Positions 49,631-63,926 of a stretch of DNA of 64,000 bases are shown here, one piece after another. The notes under the pieces were generated by a model that had not been told where the DNA came from, ran no database searches, and worked only from the letters and a program-made list of their open reading frames with translations. Where the stretch lies: contig OZ231127.1 in the NCBI GenBank assembly GCA_965153355.1, positions 56,420,001 through 56,484,000 on the forward strand, read 5' to 3'. The position numbers and the translations under genes are program-made. How positions within the stretch are numbered: the stretch's first letter is position 1; each line of letters begins with the position of its first letter. The DNA is from Flaccisagitta enflata (Eukaryota; Chaetognatha; Sagittoidea; Aphragmophora).

Positions 49631-50895
49631 TGACTAACACAACGACTTTGAGGCAAGATGACACTCAGATAGTCATTGGCATTTGGCAAGAGCAAGAAAA
49701 AAGCTTCACAGGCGCCTTGTTCGTTTCGGACACGCAACTCTATAAGAGGCTTTGTCCGTCCGTCCGTCGGTCCGTCCATTGGTCCGTTAGTACGAGTCGA
49801 AAAGTCGGAAAACGAGCGTTTTAGAACATTTATGTGTATGTGTCTGTGTCGGGAAGGGGGTTGGATGCGGCGTTGGGTGTGGATGGGAGTTAGCCGCACC
49901 TGCCCACTTGTCCGCAACGATATTGTGACCCCGCGTCACTTGTTTTTCACGATTGTCGGTTGCAAGAAAATAACATTCCGCTACCGGTTACGAGCAAATT
50001 AACATACCGTCAACGGTTGCGAGCTAACTGAGTTCAAATTGTTTTTTGTTTGTTTTAGTCGCGATGAAAATGATAGGCGTTCGGAATAAACCACAATTTT
50101 TTTTTTGTAACATGTCAACTATATTCCATACACAATTTGGCAACTAGAATTTCGGCAGGTTAAAGAACATCAATGAAAATCGATTTCTTATCAATTTTAC
50201 AAATATTTTTCTTTATCCAAACAAAAAAAGAAAAGACAGAAAAAAATCTTCTCTATCCACGTGCAAATTGTAATGTATTGGAAAAAATGAGAACGGGGTG
50301 AGAATTCCGAAGGGCAATCTGGCGCAACGATAAGATTTTGTTTTTTGTTTTCATATATTCAAACCAATTATTTGATGAGAGTGGGATAGAAAAAAAACCG
50401 CTTTTTTATAGAATTTTTTTTTAGGTTTGTACTTCGCTTCACATCCAAAGAAAAAAGCACAATGAGGGATAACACATTAGTCAACAATTAACAACGAGAT
50501 TTCGAGAGGAGAAAAATTTGGCGAGATTCTTTTTATTCAACCAGATGAAAGAACAAAGATGGAACTATGTTTTTGAATGGAGAAAGGTTTTTGTTTTTTG
50601 TTTTTGTTTTTTTTTAATGTGGAAATAGATGGATTTACCATTAATGGAGGCGGGCGAGGATGAAGTAAATCCAAATAGATATATGTACATATTTCTCCTT
50701 GTTGTCGAGGGTGGGCTATGTGACTAAAAATAATTGTAACATCTCATCTCAACATTATTTCAATTTCTTTTTTCAGTGTTTGACGAGGAGATAAGGGAAA
50801 AATAATGGAACAATCTAATGAAAAAAGGCTTCTCATGTTGAAAAAAAAAGTGATCATTTGGATTCTCCAACGCGTTCCTTTGGTATGATTTCGAG

Positions 50896-50996
<101 letters not shown>

Positions 50997-51975
50997 TGGG
51001 AAATGAATAAGCACGGGTGGGAAACTGGAATACAGTAAAGTTAGCACACAATCCTTGGGATCCGCCTCGTGTTTCTCCATCTGTCACCAATGCCTCTGAA
51101 AAAGCTCAACTGAACGTTTCACATGAAATTTTTCGATTCCAAATTCTTATCCATCTTTTTTTTTATTATCAAGGATAACCTTATAACTTTTTTCTTTCTC
51201 CTTCTCCCCTGTCTGTTCATCTGTAGAAACTTTTCGATTTCAATTTTTTTCCCTGATACCATTTTTTCTTCTATGTTTTATCTTGTTTTTGTTCATTTCA
51301 TCCTGTTTTTCTTCTTCTTCTTCTTTTTTTCTTTTTCTTTTTTTTCGTTTTCTTTTTCTTTTTCTTTTTCCCTATTTTTTTTGTCCTTCAAGAGCAGAGG
51401 GGTGATAGGGGGAACGCCCGAGTTTACAAGCTCTTCGAGGAAGGCAAGATGTTCAGTTTTCTCTCTCCAAAATGAAAGGGAAACGCCGTCATACGACTGA
51501 TTTTCCTTCTTCCGTTTGAGCAAGTGAACCTAATGATCACGAATCCATAATGTTTTTTTTTTTGAGCAGGTGAGCAAGCAAATATACGCAACAAGCAGGC
51601 CAATAAAAGAGAAGAGCAAATACATTTGCTGAAAACCGGGCTTCAGCGAGAATAAACAATTTCTAAGTGATATGGTTGTTTTAGATAGCTAGCCCCAACG
51701 CGTCACTTATAAGCTTAACGAACCAATTGACGGACTCAGACTCGGGTCTCGTTGAAGTTTACTCGCTGACATTATATATATCCAGTTTATATATCCCATA
51801 CATGAACAAAACCTAGAAAGTCCCGGATATTGGGAGAAGAGGGCAAGAGGTTATCAGTTTTTCGGGAAAAAAAACCAATCCACTTTACAGTCAATTATCT
51901 TATCGTACGTGCAATTAAGTTAGTTTGGTTGGATATAGATTCCACGCTGTGTCATGGGGGTTTCTAAACTCGGGC

Positions 51976-52170
51976 GTTTTTTTGATGGTGTAAGTCAACT
52001 TTAGTCTCACTTTTGGAACTCTTGAACATAGAAAGGTCATGGATATGTTATGGCCACTGGTCAGTCCTCCCACACCCAGCTCTTTGTTTTGTGAACCCCT
52101 CGCGAAGAAGCTTACAGTAAAGACCCCCATTCTGCCGTCAAGGTCCAGAACACTAGCTTGTAAGTCTCAG
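51976..52170. other. 195-bp segment present in A' and absent from A
   Basis: In arm A the sequence reads CGGATCACAGGG...CCCGAGTTTAGAAACCCCC without a break (about 35899-35925). In A' the same junction is opened by 195 bp starting GTTTTTTTGATGGTG and ending TAAGTCTCAG. No clear inverted ends or target duplication were seen, so insertion in A' and deletion in A are both possible. Confidence 0.75.
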
Positions 52171-52639
52171 GCCCTCGGATCACAGGGTAGAGCCAGAATT
52201 CCTTGTATATTCATGATAAAATTGCACTATTAGGAGTTTAAAAGTATTCGATGCAAATAACCCAGCTATGACACGATAGCGCAAAGCACAAATCCCCAAT
52301 CTGACACGCCTCACCACTGTATCAAATTTTCGAGCTCTACCATAAGTAAAAAAACAGCTTTGGCGCAGACAATGAGCCTGTTTGCAAAACATTTCGCTCA
52401 TAAACAATCTATTTATTCTTGGTTCAATAAACCTCATGCGCCGTTTTCCCCAGGTTATCGCTTGTACGGATCTGCCTCTAGCTTCCCTCACGAACGCAAT
52501 TTCATCACTTTATGGAAGGGAGAAAAAGAAAGAAAAGGAAAACGGGTTCTTTAAAAGGCAGGTGAGTTTGGTGGTGGAGAGACACGTCGGCGATAGCACG
52601 CGGAGGAGAAGGGGGCATGGTGAATCAAAGATTTGTAGG

Positions 52640-52641
<2 letters not shown>

Positions 52642-52703
<62 letters not shown>

Positions 52704-52752
52704 AGAAGAAGAAGAAGAAGAAGAAGAAGAAGAAGAAGAAGAAGAAGAAGAA

Positions 52753-52784
<32 letters not shown>

Positions 52785-52810
52785 AGGAGAAGGAGAAGAA
52801 GAAGAAGAAG
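52642..52810. repeat. (GA)n-(AAG)n compound microsatellite, arm A'
   Basis: GA units to about 52700, then AAG units with a few GGA. Counterpart of 35250-35436. Confidence 0.95.
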
Positions 52811-53005
52811 ACGGTAAAGTACATGAACAGGGCCCAAAAAAGATGGATAAAAAACAAAAAAGACATGGGGGAACCAGTGACCAAAGCCGTGGCATTGGGA
52901 CACAAAGACAATGTGATAAAGCAACAAAATTTCCTGTTCTGACTCCCAGGGCCTAGGGGCCCTTACCTTGGAAAATTTGTAAGTAACGATGGAACAGCAT
53001 ATAAA

Positions 53006-53183
53006 AACAAGGCCGGATACTTGGCTACCGAAGTCGCGTGCGGATGGGCAGGGGCCATATTTGAGGTCACTAGACCATTTGGGCAGGAGCAGTGAGGTCC
53101 AAAAATAAAAATCATAAAAAAAATAAAAAGTGACCGACCGACGGACAAAGCGGGGTGTAGAGTCGCGTGCACGCGACTAAAAA
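53006..53183 (+). mobile_element. Hairpin-ended repeat, AGTCGCG subfamily, intact
   Basis: AACAAGGCCGGATACTTGGC, GAAGTCGCGTGCGGATGGGC, AGGTCACTAGACCATTTGGG, (CCGA)n and the closing AGTCGCG-TGCA-CGCGACT-AAAAA. It abuts the 3' side of the lectin terminal exon. Confidence 0.88.
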
Positions 53184-53333
53184 CGAGTAGGTCGAGGAAT
53201 GTGGGAAGGGAGAAGAGGAAAGGAGAATGGGGGATGTGGGGGAGGGGGTGGGAGACAGGGAGAAGTGTTAGGGCGGGGACAAACGAAGACATTTGATGGA
53301 AGATTCTTCTTCTTCTTCTTTTTTCTTCTACGT

Positions 53334-53432
53334 TCATTTGTTTGAGTAAACTTTGACTTCGCAGAGGGTGAGGATTTCCTCCTGGTCTCCCGTGCCCATG
53401 ATTTGGATGGAAAGGTACCTTCCGCGGACGAC
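53334..53432 (-). CDS. F-type lectin terminal exon 6, with stop
   Basis: On the - strand the acceptor CATTTCCTGTTACAG opens a phase-0 exon of 32 codons plus TGA. The translation includes VRGRYLSIQI and LTLCEVKVYSN, the closing G-R-Y-x-S-I-Q and L-x-L-C-E-V-x-V-Y strands found at the C-terminus of F-type lectin domains. The protein ends three codons after the Tyr, so the lectin domain is C-terminal. It follows exon 5 on the same strand after a 3.77 kb intron. Upstream of the acceptor is a CT/CTTT tract of about 190 bp. Exons encoding the first half of the domain are not present on this strand in the window. Confidence 0.87.
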   Translation of the reverse strand, partial: VVRGRYLSIQIMGTGDQEEILTLCEVKVYSNK

Positions 53433-53448
53433 CTGTAACAGGAAATGA

Positions 53449-53640
<192 letters not shown>

Positions 53641-54061
53641 ATTAATGATAGAAGACGAAAAGAAAGAAAAAAAGAAAGAAAGAGGAGAAAAGTGGATTTA
53701 GACCGGGAAAAAGGAGGGAAAGATATTATTTTTCAGCATGAGGCGGAAGAGATGAATTGTTCCTTTGTTTACATTCGATGTTGATGATGCTTCTGGCCGC
53801 CGCTGCGACGCCAAATACTTCTTCTCCTTTTTGCTCGACATATTTGCATCTCCTTCGCCGCTTTGCGTCTGTCTATCCAGCTCTGTTGAAAGATTCTGAC
53901 GAGTACTTGCTCAAACAGTATTTTAGACTATCTCATTTCCGGTTTCGCTTCGTTTTTGTTTTTTTTTTCTGTATTTTTTCCCTTTTTTCGAAAACTTGTT
54001 TGTTTCTCACTTTCATGTACTTTTTCTTATATTCACGTTCTCTCATTTTCTTTCTTACTCT

Positions 54062-54120
54062 CTTTCTTTCTTTCTTTCTTTCTTTTTTTCTTTCTTTCTT
54101 TCTTTCTTTCTTTCTTTTTT

Positions 54121-54191
<71 letters not shown>
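54062..54191. repeat. (CTTT)n microsatellite
   Basis: About 32 CTTT units. 54192-54520 has no gene. Confidence 0.95.
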
Positions 54192-54519
54192 CTTAATCGT
54201 TTTATCATCTTAAGTATCTCTCCATTAGTCTCTTCTGAATTATTCATCATCAAATCGCATCAAATCGTGTTTGTTTATTCATAAATCAGTTGTTTAACTG
54301 TACGGTTGAAGGCAACTACAAAAACATACTGGCAGAACTATGTTTAGATTTCACTGATTATACCGAAACAAGTAGACCATGAGACTAGGTGCATTGTTGC
54401 GAGGAAGAAGTTAGAATGCTTTTGACCCCTGGGCCAACTTAGAAGGTCTCGATTCTTCGTTATCTTCTGCTTCTGCTTCCTTTTTTCTCCCTCTTTTCTT
54501 TTTTCTTTTCTTTTTTCTC

Positions 54520-54625
54520 TTTCTTTTCTTTTTCTTTTTCTTTTTCTTTTTCTTTTTCTTTTTCTTTTTCTTTTTCTTTTTCTTTTTCTTTTTCTTTTTC
54601 TTTTTCCTTTTCTTTTTCTTTTTCT
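54520..54625. repeat. (CTTTTT)n hexanucleotide array
   Basis: About 14 CTTTTT units flanked by further C/T-rich sequence. Confidence 0.92.
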
Positions 54626-54774
54626 ACTTCTTCCTTTTCAGTTCTTCGTCTCTCCGGCTCCTTCCGATTCGTTTTTCTTCATGTCTTCTTCTCCTTGTTT
54701 TTCTTATTTTTAGATTCATCCTTGCATCTCTATACAAAGTGTTTGTTCGACCTAATCTGGAATATGCTGGTTAA

Positions 54775-55212
54775 AATCCCAGCCTTAAACTCAAATCCTA
54801 GCCTTGGGCTCATATCTCAGCCCTGAAGCTCAAATCCTATGGTAGAGGCCTAAATCCCAGCAGTGAGGCCCAAACCCTAGTTTTGATGCCCAATTTCTCA
54901 CCCTCAAAGCCCAACTTCCATCTTAAGGCCTAAGGTCTCAAGAACTAAATTCCAGTTCCAAGTTAGGGGCATTGGGTGCGGTTCTCCATCTGACGCTTTT
55001 TCGACTTTTTTTCCTACTTCCTTTAAGCTTTCCTAAAAGATCTTTAATACGTTCTCTGAGGGCCTCGAGGCTGCGATTTTTGGATTCCTCGTCGAAAATT
55101 AATTGGAAGACGTTAAAACTGTGACTTTTTGGTGAAACCGAGATTGAAAATCTCACTCCTTATCATAAGTCCTACCCTCGAAAATTTTACCGCCATTTTT
55201 CTTATCGATGGT
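54775..55212. repeat. Minisatellite remnant, element end and 190-bp dispersed repeat
   Basis: TGAGGCCCAAATCCCAG-type units (54775-54950), an eroded end module (TTAGGGGCATTGGGTGCGGT...CTGACGCTTTTTCGACT) and a 190-bp segment homologous to 23526-23715 (ending TTTTACCGCCATTTTTC). Confidence 0.7.
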
Positions 55213-56225
55213 AACAGGATGGAAACTCTTTTTCACTTTGAAACATCAGCATATTGTTCTATGTCGCAATATTTGAGTGATAGCGTTGCATTTGACAGGC
55301 TTGCGACGCTATGCGACAGCTAGGAGTGGCTTGAGCGTTTGGTATTATGTAAAGTTATATCATGTGAACATATATATTTATTTCCAACGATTTTCTGGAA
55401 GTCGAAAGTGGCCTAATGAATGTTTTAATATTTTGCTTATTTTTGATAATGTTTTGTACATATAGGAAAAAAACAAAATTTTGCTCAATGAATCCTCAGA
55501 TATTTCCGTTCTCATTTTTAGCGACAAATTTTTGTAAATATCAAGATCAAAAACACAGCGCAAATTTGAAATTAGCTAATTATGTAAGGGAAAAAGCCCT
55601 TTTTCAACTAAAATACATTTTAGACTCTGTCTCATGCTCATTCTGATTTTTTCATCACCATGCAACATTGTCATATTTAAAGATAGGCTGTTTCTTGTGA
55701 GTCTGATGGTGTTTTTGATTTTTTTTCCTTACTATGTTAACTTATAAAAATGCATAATGAAAGATTAATGAATCCCAACGGCGGTAAACGTGTAATGCCG
55801 TGCGGGAGATTTCTTCCAGGAAAGTTTACTTCCTTTCCATTTCCTGCTCCATTTTCTCCTTAACTACCGCTCTTTTCGTTTTTTTTTCTTCATCTTGTCC
55901 TTTCTTAGTTCTAAGTGCTAAGCTCAAAACAAAGAGCAAATTACTTTTGGTGTATTCATATTTCACACTCGTATCCAAGGGAATGGTAAAGGAATTTTGA
56001 CAACGACGTGAGGAATGACTGTAGGGTGATGTCTCTAACTTCCATAGGGGAAAAAAACATTCGGAAAACTCGCGAAAAACACCTGACGGATATTTGAGTA
56101 CATAAAGGAGAATAAACAGAGGTACCGCTCTGAACCATCACTATCGTGAAATCCATTCCGCTCTTACACATCTTTTGGTACAGTATTTTATTTCATCTCT
56201 CCGATGACTAACTTTTTATCTATCA

Positions 56226-56866
56226 TAGTCCAGGTTGTTGAAGAAAGGACTTGGCTTTTCTGGAACAAAGCTTGAAAATTTGCCCACAAATGTTTAAAGT
56301 CATGTAGATCATGATAATGATAGGTGCAGGTCAAAAAAATTTGAGCACCTATCATTAAAATTCTTTTAAAATTTTTAGAATTGTGCCATCGCCAAACCGC
56401 TAGAGTGAGGATAGTGAAATTCTATGAGCTGAAAAATATGTATTTTGTACATATGCATACCAATTTTCAGCTCTCTAGCTTTATTAGAAGCAGCAATATA
56501 GCCGATTTACTTTTGTAAATAAAAACTGCATTTTTTTGAAAAAAGGGCATTTTTGATAAAAAGGTACCAAAAGTAAATCGGCTATATCTACGCTTCTAAT
56601 ACAGCTAGAGGGCTGAAATTTGGTATCAACATGTATAAAACACATATTTTTTGCTCATAAAATTTCATTGCCCTCACTCTAGCAGTTTGGCGAAGGCATG
56701 ATTTTAAAAATTCTAAAGGAATTTTAAAGATAGGTGCTCAAATTTTTTTGACCTACACCTATCATTATCATGATCCACATAACTTTAGATACTTGTATAC
56801 AAATTTTCAAGCTTTGTTCTGGAAAAGCCGAGTTTGCTCAATTTCATGCATCAACAGACTGGACTA
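56226..56866. mobile_element. 641-bp palindromic MITE, TA-type, GTCCAG ends
   Basis: TAGTCCAGGTTGTTGA and TCAACAGACTGGACTA are the inverted ends. The two halves are near-complementary over their whole length (AGGTCAAAAAAATTTGAGCA against its complement near 56725-56755; CAAAAGTAAATCGGCTATAT near the centre). Ends in TA suggest Tc1/mariner-type targeting. The arm A copy is 31875-32439. Confidence 0.8.
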
Positions 56867-56883
56867 TCATCTATTTATCTATC

Positions 56884-56938
56884 TTTCTACCTAACTATCT
56901 ATGTATCTAACTATCTATCTATCTATCTATCTATCTAA

Positions 56939-56972
<34 letters not shown>

Positions 56973-56973
56973 G

Positions 56974-57004
<31 letters not shown>

Positions 57005-57012
57005 GTCTGTCT
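56884..57012. repeat. (ATCT)n tetranucleotide array
   Basis: About 30 ATCT/GTCT units directly beside the MITE. Arm A has no comparable array at this site. Confidence 0.95.
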
Positions 57013-57202
57013 CCCTGTCAAGCTATACCTCTCAATCTTTCATTCTTGCTTGTTGTGCTCAAACTATAATGAATCAGCTTGGTAAGCGTGGTAAGTATGT
57101 TAAACTCTCAAGCGAATAAAAATGCATCAACTAATAATAGAAACGTCAAAGGGGGTCTGTTTGATGGTTTGATGGATCTGTAGCATTTGTAATTAGGCTC
57201 AC

Positions 57203-57327
57203 CTTATCGCATGTGATGTCGAGAGTAAGCGTCGAGGTGCTGCCGTAAAACCGGAAACAAAGCTCGTTCTTCGAAAAGTTGACGCTGTTGTTACCAACGC
57301 GTACCTCGAAGTCGTGAAGCCTCTCAG
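57203..57327 (-). CDS. F-type lectin domain exon 5
   Basis: A - strand exon of 125 bp with acceptor GTTTCGTTTACAG and donor GTGAGC, entering in phase 1 and leaving in phase 0. The translation includes ERLHDFEVRVGNNSVNFS and LTLDITCDK. This matches the F-type lectin E-R-L-x-x-x-E-V-R-V-G strand, the N-N-x-x-C turn and the T-C before the last exon. The first two bases complete a codon begun upstream, and its Arg is the last residue of R-x-D-x4-R. It splices in frame to exon 6 at 53432 on the same strand, and its phase matches exon 4 on the + strand. Intact, with no stops or frameshifts. Confidence 0.88.
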
Positions 57328-57336
57328 CTGTAAACG

Positions 57337-57340
<4 letters not shown>

Positions 57341-57418
<78 letters not shown>
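57341..57418. repeat. (GA)n array directly upstream of lectin exon 5
   Basis: On the coding (-) strand this is (CT)n ending about 14 bp before the exon 5 acceptor. It is absent at the equivalent position beside the decayed exon in arm A. Confidence 0.95.
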
Positions 57419-57420
<2 letters not shown>

Positions 57421-57692
57421 TAAAGAAAAATGATTTCTAACAGCTGAACTGCTGTGAATTCGTCGGGCATCGTACATCGGATGTTGATGCTGAATTGCTG
57501 ATGCTTGACAACCCTGACTCTCTTTCCAAGGAAGGTCTCACTCCGTTACTGCGCCTGATTCAGCCTGCTATACTCGGATACTATGAAGACGCCCTTGATT
57601 CATGATTATTACTTCGTCCATTAAAGTGAATGTTTGGTTTCCAACATTGCCCCTTGCTGACCTACACGCGCATGAACAGTCCGTATTGCCGT

Positions 57693-57780
57693 TTTTTTAG
57701 GTGCGACAAAGCACCTCTATAACTGGCTGAATCCGTTGGTCTGTTGGTAACGCATTCGTTCGACGATCCACACGTCGCAC
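57693..57780 (-). mobile_element. Solo hairpin end, AGGTGC variant
   Basis: TTTTTTTAGGTGC-GACAAA-GCACCTCTATAACTGGCTGAATCCGTTGGTC keeps the family layout with a stem sequence of its own (AGGTGC/GCACCT). No distal end is recognised. It is followed by a poly-A tract (57808-57860). Confidence 0.65.
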
Positions 57781-57802
57781 TTTATTGGCCTACCACGCGA
57801 AT

Positions 57803-57836
<34 letters not shown>

Positions 57837-58048
57837 AAAAAAAAAAAAAAACAAAAAAAAACGCACCCCTATATTTATGAATGGAACAGATAAAAAGAAT
57901 TATTTTATCTATCTTAAGTTAAGTCATTTTTAAAAAATTTCAAAAAATCTTTCATTCTAGACCAACCCCAGGTCTGTGTCTCAAACGGTTTAGAAGTTTG
58001 AGCTTTGCAAAGAGAAGCACTTTTTTGCAAAAATGCAAAAATGGAAAA

Positions 58049-59232
58049 GGTACAGTACCTTCCGAGCAAATCCGGCTAAAACTGGAGGATTAATTTTTGT
58101 AACCTTAATCTTATTTCTTCATCTTTGTTTTTTTTTATCTAACTTAATTAAAGGATACTTAATTCCTTGAACATATTTGGCTGTTAAAAAAAATAACTCC
58201 TGAAATCAAAGTCTATGAATGCATCATTTTGAAGTGTTTTAGCCCAGATCATTAGATTGGGCAGAGAATTTAATCTATCCTAGACAACAAGAACAGCTCA
58301 ATCAGACAATTTTTACAGGTTCTACAGCTATTTTAAGTTTTAAAGGACAATTGTCTTAAAACAATTTAGGACAATTGTCCTTAAAAACTATAAATGGCCA
58401 TAAAATCTGAAATAATAATCTGATTGAGCTGTTCTTATTGTCTAGGATAGGTAAAATTTTCTGCTGAATCCAATGGTCTGGGTTAGAACACTCCAAATTG
58501 TTGTCTTCATGCACTTTGATTTCACAAGTTATTTTTTTGAAAGCAAAATATGTTCAAGGAATTAAGTATCCTTTAATAAGGTTAGATACAAAAAAATGAA
58601 GTTTGGGAAATGAAATGAAAATACACCATCTTCAGATCAGACTGTGAAATGCAAAACCTTTATAGCTCCTTAACTACTAGGAAAAAAATCATAAAATTTT
58701 CAGTGAATATTAGTAACATGTGACGGTTTTTGCACAACAAAGCTCAGATCATAGTATAGAAAACTTGAGGGGAAAACAAAATATTGAATGAAAACCCACT
58801 TTTAATCAAGATCAATTTTTCCCCATTTCTATAGAAAGGCATTGTCTTTAATTGCTTGAAATTGCATTGCATTTCAAAAAAAACTCAAGAATTTATTTTT
58901 GATGACAGATGTTGACTTATGTATTACCTATTTGCTGCATATACTGAGAAAAAAATATCACCTTCCAAAAAAAACAGGTAAAAAAACCCATTTTGCTTAA
59001 GAAATGGATGTTCTTTCAGTATTTTGTTTCCCCCTCACCTTTTCTATATTATGATCTGAGCTTTTTCATGCAAAAACCGTCATATGTTAACAATATTCAC
59101 TGAAAATTTCATGACTTTTTTCCTAGTGGTTTAGGAGCTATAAAGGTTTTGCATTTCACAGTCCGATCCAAAGACGGTGTAACAAAAATTAATCCTCCAG
59201 TTTTAGCCGGGTTTGGCTGGAAGGTACTGTAA
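58049..59232. mobile_element. Nested palindromic elements with CAGTACCTTCC ends
   Basis: Outer inverted ends TACAGTACCTTCC...CCGGCTAAAACTGGAGGATT (58049-58105) and their complement (59178-59230), consistent with a TA-type mariner-like element. Inside are two further palindromes: about 58110-58595, centred on GACAATTGTC, and about 58620-59185, with AGGAGCTATAAAGGTTTTGC as its inner arm. No coding capacity. Partially decayed homologous sequence is at about 30360-31000 in arm A. Confidence 0.72.
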
Positions 59233-60459
<1,227 letters not shown>

Positions 60460-61311
60460 TTCTGGATCATAATAGAATAAGGCCCTACTTTTGACAAAAT
60501 GATAAGATATCAAAGGCCTTATTCCATTTGATCATGGCCTTGAATCTGGCCTCAAAAAGCACCGTGATGGCATGAGGATCATTGTTAGCCGCAATCACCA
60601 ACAGCGATAACAGACGAAGTGGTACTTAGTTTCTGACAATTTCCAATCTCGCTAATTATCAAAAGATTGAAAATGTGTAAATGACAGTAACGATAGTATT
60701 GGCTGGCATTCACCCCGAGAGGCAGATTTAACTCATAACATTGGGCTCGTTTGAGCTAGTAACAAAATTTTGATTTGAATTTGATTATCAGTCAATTTGC
60801 CCAATCATTGTTTGTTTACTTCTTCTGTCTTGTTTCGTGGTATTATGCTTATTGCATGAATTACACGTCATGTAACAGTTTCGCGTTCAGAGTGATGAGC
60901 AGTTTTCACTCTTTTCTCTCTATCTATATTCACAGCCACTGCCAGTGATTTGAAACTAAGAAGCGTACAAGTATCTTTTCTCCTTCTCAAATTCACTTCT
61001 TCTTTTTTTCCCTCACATGATGATGGATGTTCCTTCGTTGACCCATGTTGAAATGTCAGTCGGTCGGAGAGTTTTGGTTCCGCCAGTCAGGAATCCGTAT
61101 GTCATTTCATGCCTCCCCTGTCACCCACTCATTGCGCCAGTTCACTTCAGTTTTTCCAGAGTCATCAAGCATTCATTCTGTCTCTGTCTCTCTGTCTCTG
61201 TCTCTCTGCTTCCGTTTGTCTATCTGTCTCTGTCTCTCTGTCTCTCTGTCTCTCTGGCTCTATGCCTCTGTGCCTCTGTGTCTCTCTGTCTCTCTGTCTC
61301 TCTGTCTCTCT

Positions 61312-61415
<104 letters not shown>

Positions 61416-61839
61416 TAATGAACTACACACGCGTTCCTTAAAGCAGTTACGATTAGGGATTTCACGGCGTTTTGGCAAGATATCTTTACGATTCTGAATC
61501 AAATTCAAATTAAAATAGCTAGAGAAGGAAGGCGATATTGCCTGTTTACCTAGCATCAAAATAACAAACATTCATCCAACCATCTCCAACAAAACATAAA
61601 TCCACCACCATAATCAAAACATGTCAATTTCATAACAACCTAAACAACAAGTACCATTCCAGTAGAACAGAATATACAATAGTCCACAAACAATTACAGC
61701 ATTATCATTTTATGCATTTCATCTTATCTTCTCATACAACTTGTTACTTAATCATTCTGATCAAAATTACAAACGACCGACGGACTGAGCGACTGACAGA
61801 CAGACTGACACAGTAACGTTTATAGTCGCGTGCGTGCTA

Positions 61840-62444
61840 ACACCTCTCACATAATTAAACGAACTGGCAAAATGATCAAAATTGATAGAAATAAACCTTT
61901 CACAGGGCTGAAATTCGACACAGAGGGCGCTAAAACATAGTACTATTGCGAACTGGGGCAAAATTTTGTGCCTGGATAAGTGCGTGGCTCTCAGAATGCG
62001 TTATGCCAAAAATCCAGTGAAAGATTTTGACTGATTTTGACGGGGAAATTTTGATGAAGAGACGACTTAAACCCCCTTAAAACTTACCAGGAAAAAGGAA
62101 AAATGACATCAATTCTCAGGTTCTTGTGTCATTAAAAGACAAAAATGAGTCAACATTAACGAGATACAGTCAATGGCAGCTGCAAAAAATATCGAAACCC
62201 TTTGTCAAACAGAATGATTTTAGCAACATATTTGAAGCTAAAGTAAACCTAAACTTTGCATGATATCATTTGATGAAGCTTTTTACAGCTATTGGTTGAC
62301 CAGATTTGAAGGGTTTTTTTTTGGAGAACCCTTATGGGAATAACATGTTTTGAAATTAAGATTAACCTGGACTCCTGTTTTGGACTTTAAAACGCAATTA
62401 TGGACTCATTCTGATCCCAGTTCGCCTAATTTTGTGAGAGGTGT
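61840..62444. mobile_element. TA-type MITE with ACACCTCTC ends, arm B' copy
   Basis: ACACCTCTCACATAATTAAA and (reversed right end) ACACCTCTCACAAAATTAGG, flanked by TA at 61838-61839 and 62445-62446. Confidence 0.75.
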
Positions 62445-62716
62445 TAAAACGAAAGATGAGCAGGTGAGGACATCGTGATTCGCTCCGTTTTAAGGGCCTT
62501 GGACTTTTTTCCTTAGCGTTTGAGGATCAACCCGATGATGAAAATTCGCAATAAACCATAGGTAACAAGATCCAGGCAAGGAGAGAATGACTAGAATATC
62601 AAATGAGGAAGAAGAGAAAAAGGGCGAAATTGAAAAAAAGAAGGAAAAAACCCTCACATTCTGAGCGGAGGAAAAGGAAAAGAAGAGGGCGGCAAGATAG
62701 GAGAGAGGAAAGGAGA

Positions 62717-62757
<41 letters not shown>

Positions 62758-63347
62758 ACATATACATTATGAAGCACCTCCCTTATTTCATGCTCCACGA
62801 GAATCTCGCAAAGGGAAATTGAAAGAAAGAACTGAAAAATATGAGGAAGGAAAAAAAAATAAGAATCGAAGGCAAAGTAGTGGGAAAAGCGAAGCGATGG
62901 TGACTGGCACGATTCTTCCGGGTATTTTTGCCTTTTCCCTTGACTTGCGGTAATAAAATCTTATTAAAATTCATGAAAAATGAGAATATAAATTGCAATT
63001 CAAATCTGTTGACTGTGACTGTTTGTTGATTTGGAAGTTTCTTTGGAAGTCGATCAAAATTCCTTCTTAGGGAAAGCAGCACTGGCCATAACATGAACCC
63101 CACACTGAAAAAAATTCAAGGACAACATGAAGATTCTCATGATGTTTGTGTTCATGATTGCTGTGTCTGAAAACGTCTCATTGATTTATATCGACGCTCT
63201 CAACGGGCGCTCAGAGTGCTTGGAAAAGAAATACGTAAAGTTGATGTTGTATGGGGTGCAGTGGTGAGCTCATTCAACCTTTTTTCCGACTTTTGGAAAA
63301 TCATCTTTTCATTATATGTTCCATTTTTTCCTTCTTAATGCTTCCTA

Positions 63348-63926
63348 ACAGGGTGTGCAAAATTATCCGCAATTGGCACTTATTTTTCTCAAGAACCCCG
63401 AAAAATAAAGATTTTTGAAAGCAGGAGTGGTAAGTATGAAATAGTATCCTTTCTGGTATTCAAAACTAAGATTCATGAAATTAGTAATAAAACTTTTCAG
63501 GTTTATTTCACCCTAATAAAGCATTCCTTAAAATGTTTTATGGATATAATCTAAAATTCTGTTATCAATTTTTTTTTTTGCTTTTTAAGCCTAGGTTATG
63601 TGTTTGAGTAAGCTTATTCATGATGATATAATTTACCTCCCTCAGCTTAATGTGTGCCAAGCAAAGAAAATCATTATTGAGTAGACATAAATACAAAAAT
63701 CTATGATATCGTAACCTATTTTGCTTTTGAAATAAAACCCTGTCAAAATCATAATGTTTGCTTCAAATCATGGGACTCCCATAGTGGTACAGAAAAGACC
63801 TGCAATCAATTTTAGCTTCTAGTATTACTAACTGGAGCACTCTGGTCTAAATTTCATGTTGCTGAGTCATTTTTAAGTACAGTTTTCTTTCCATGAAGCA
63901 ATTGCGGATATCTATGCACACCCCGT
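63348..63926. mobile_element. Tc1-like MITE, 579 bp, arm B' copy
   Basis: Inverted copy of 41030-41608, identical in length, with TA on both sides. Its presence at the same relative place in both arms shows that it predates the duplication. Confidence 0.78.
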
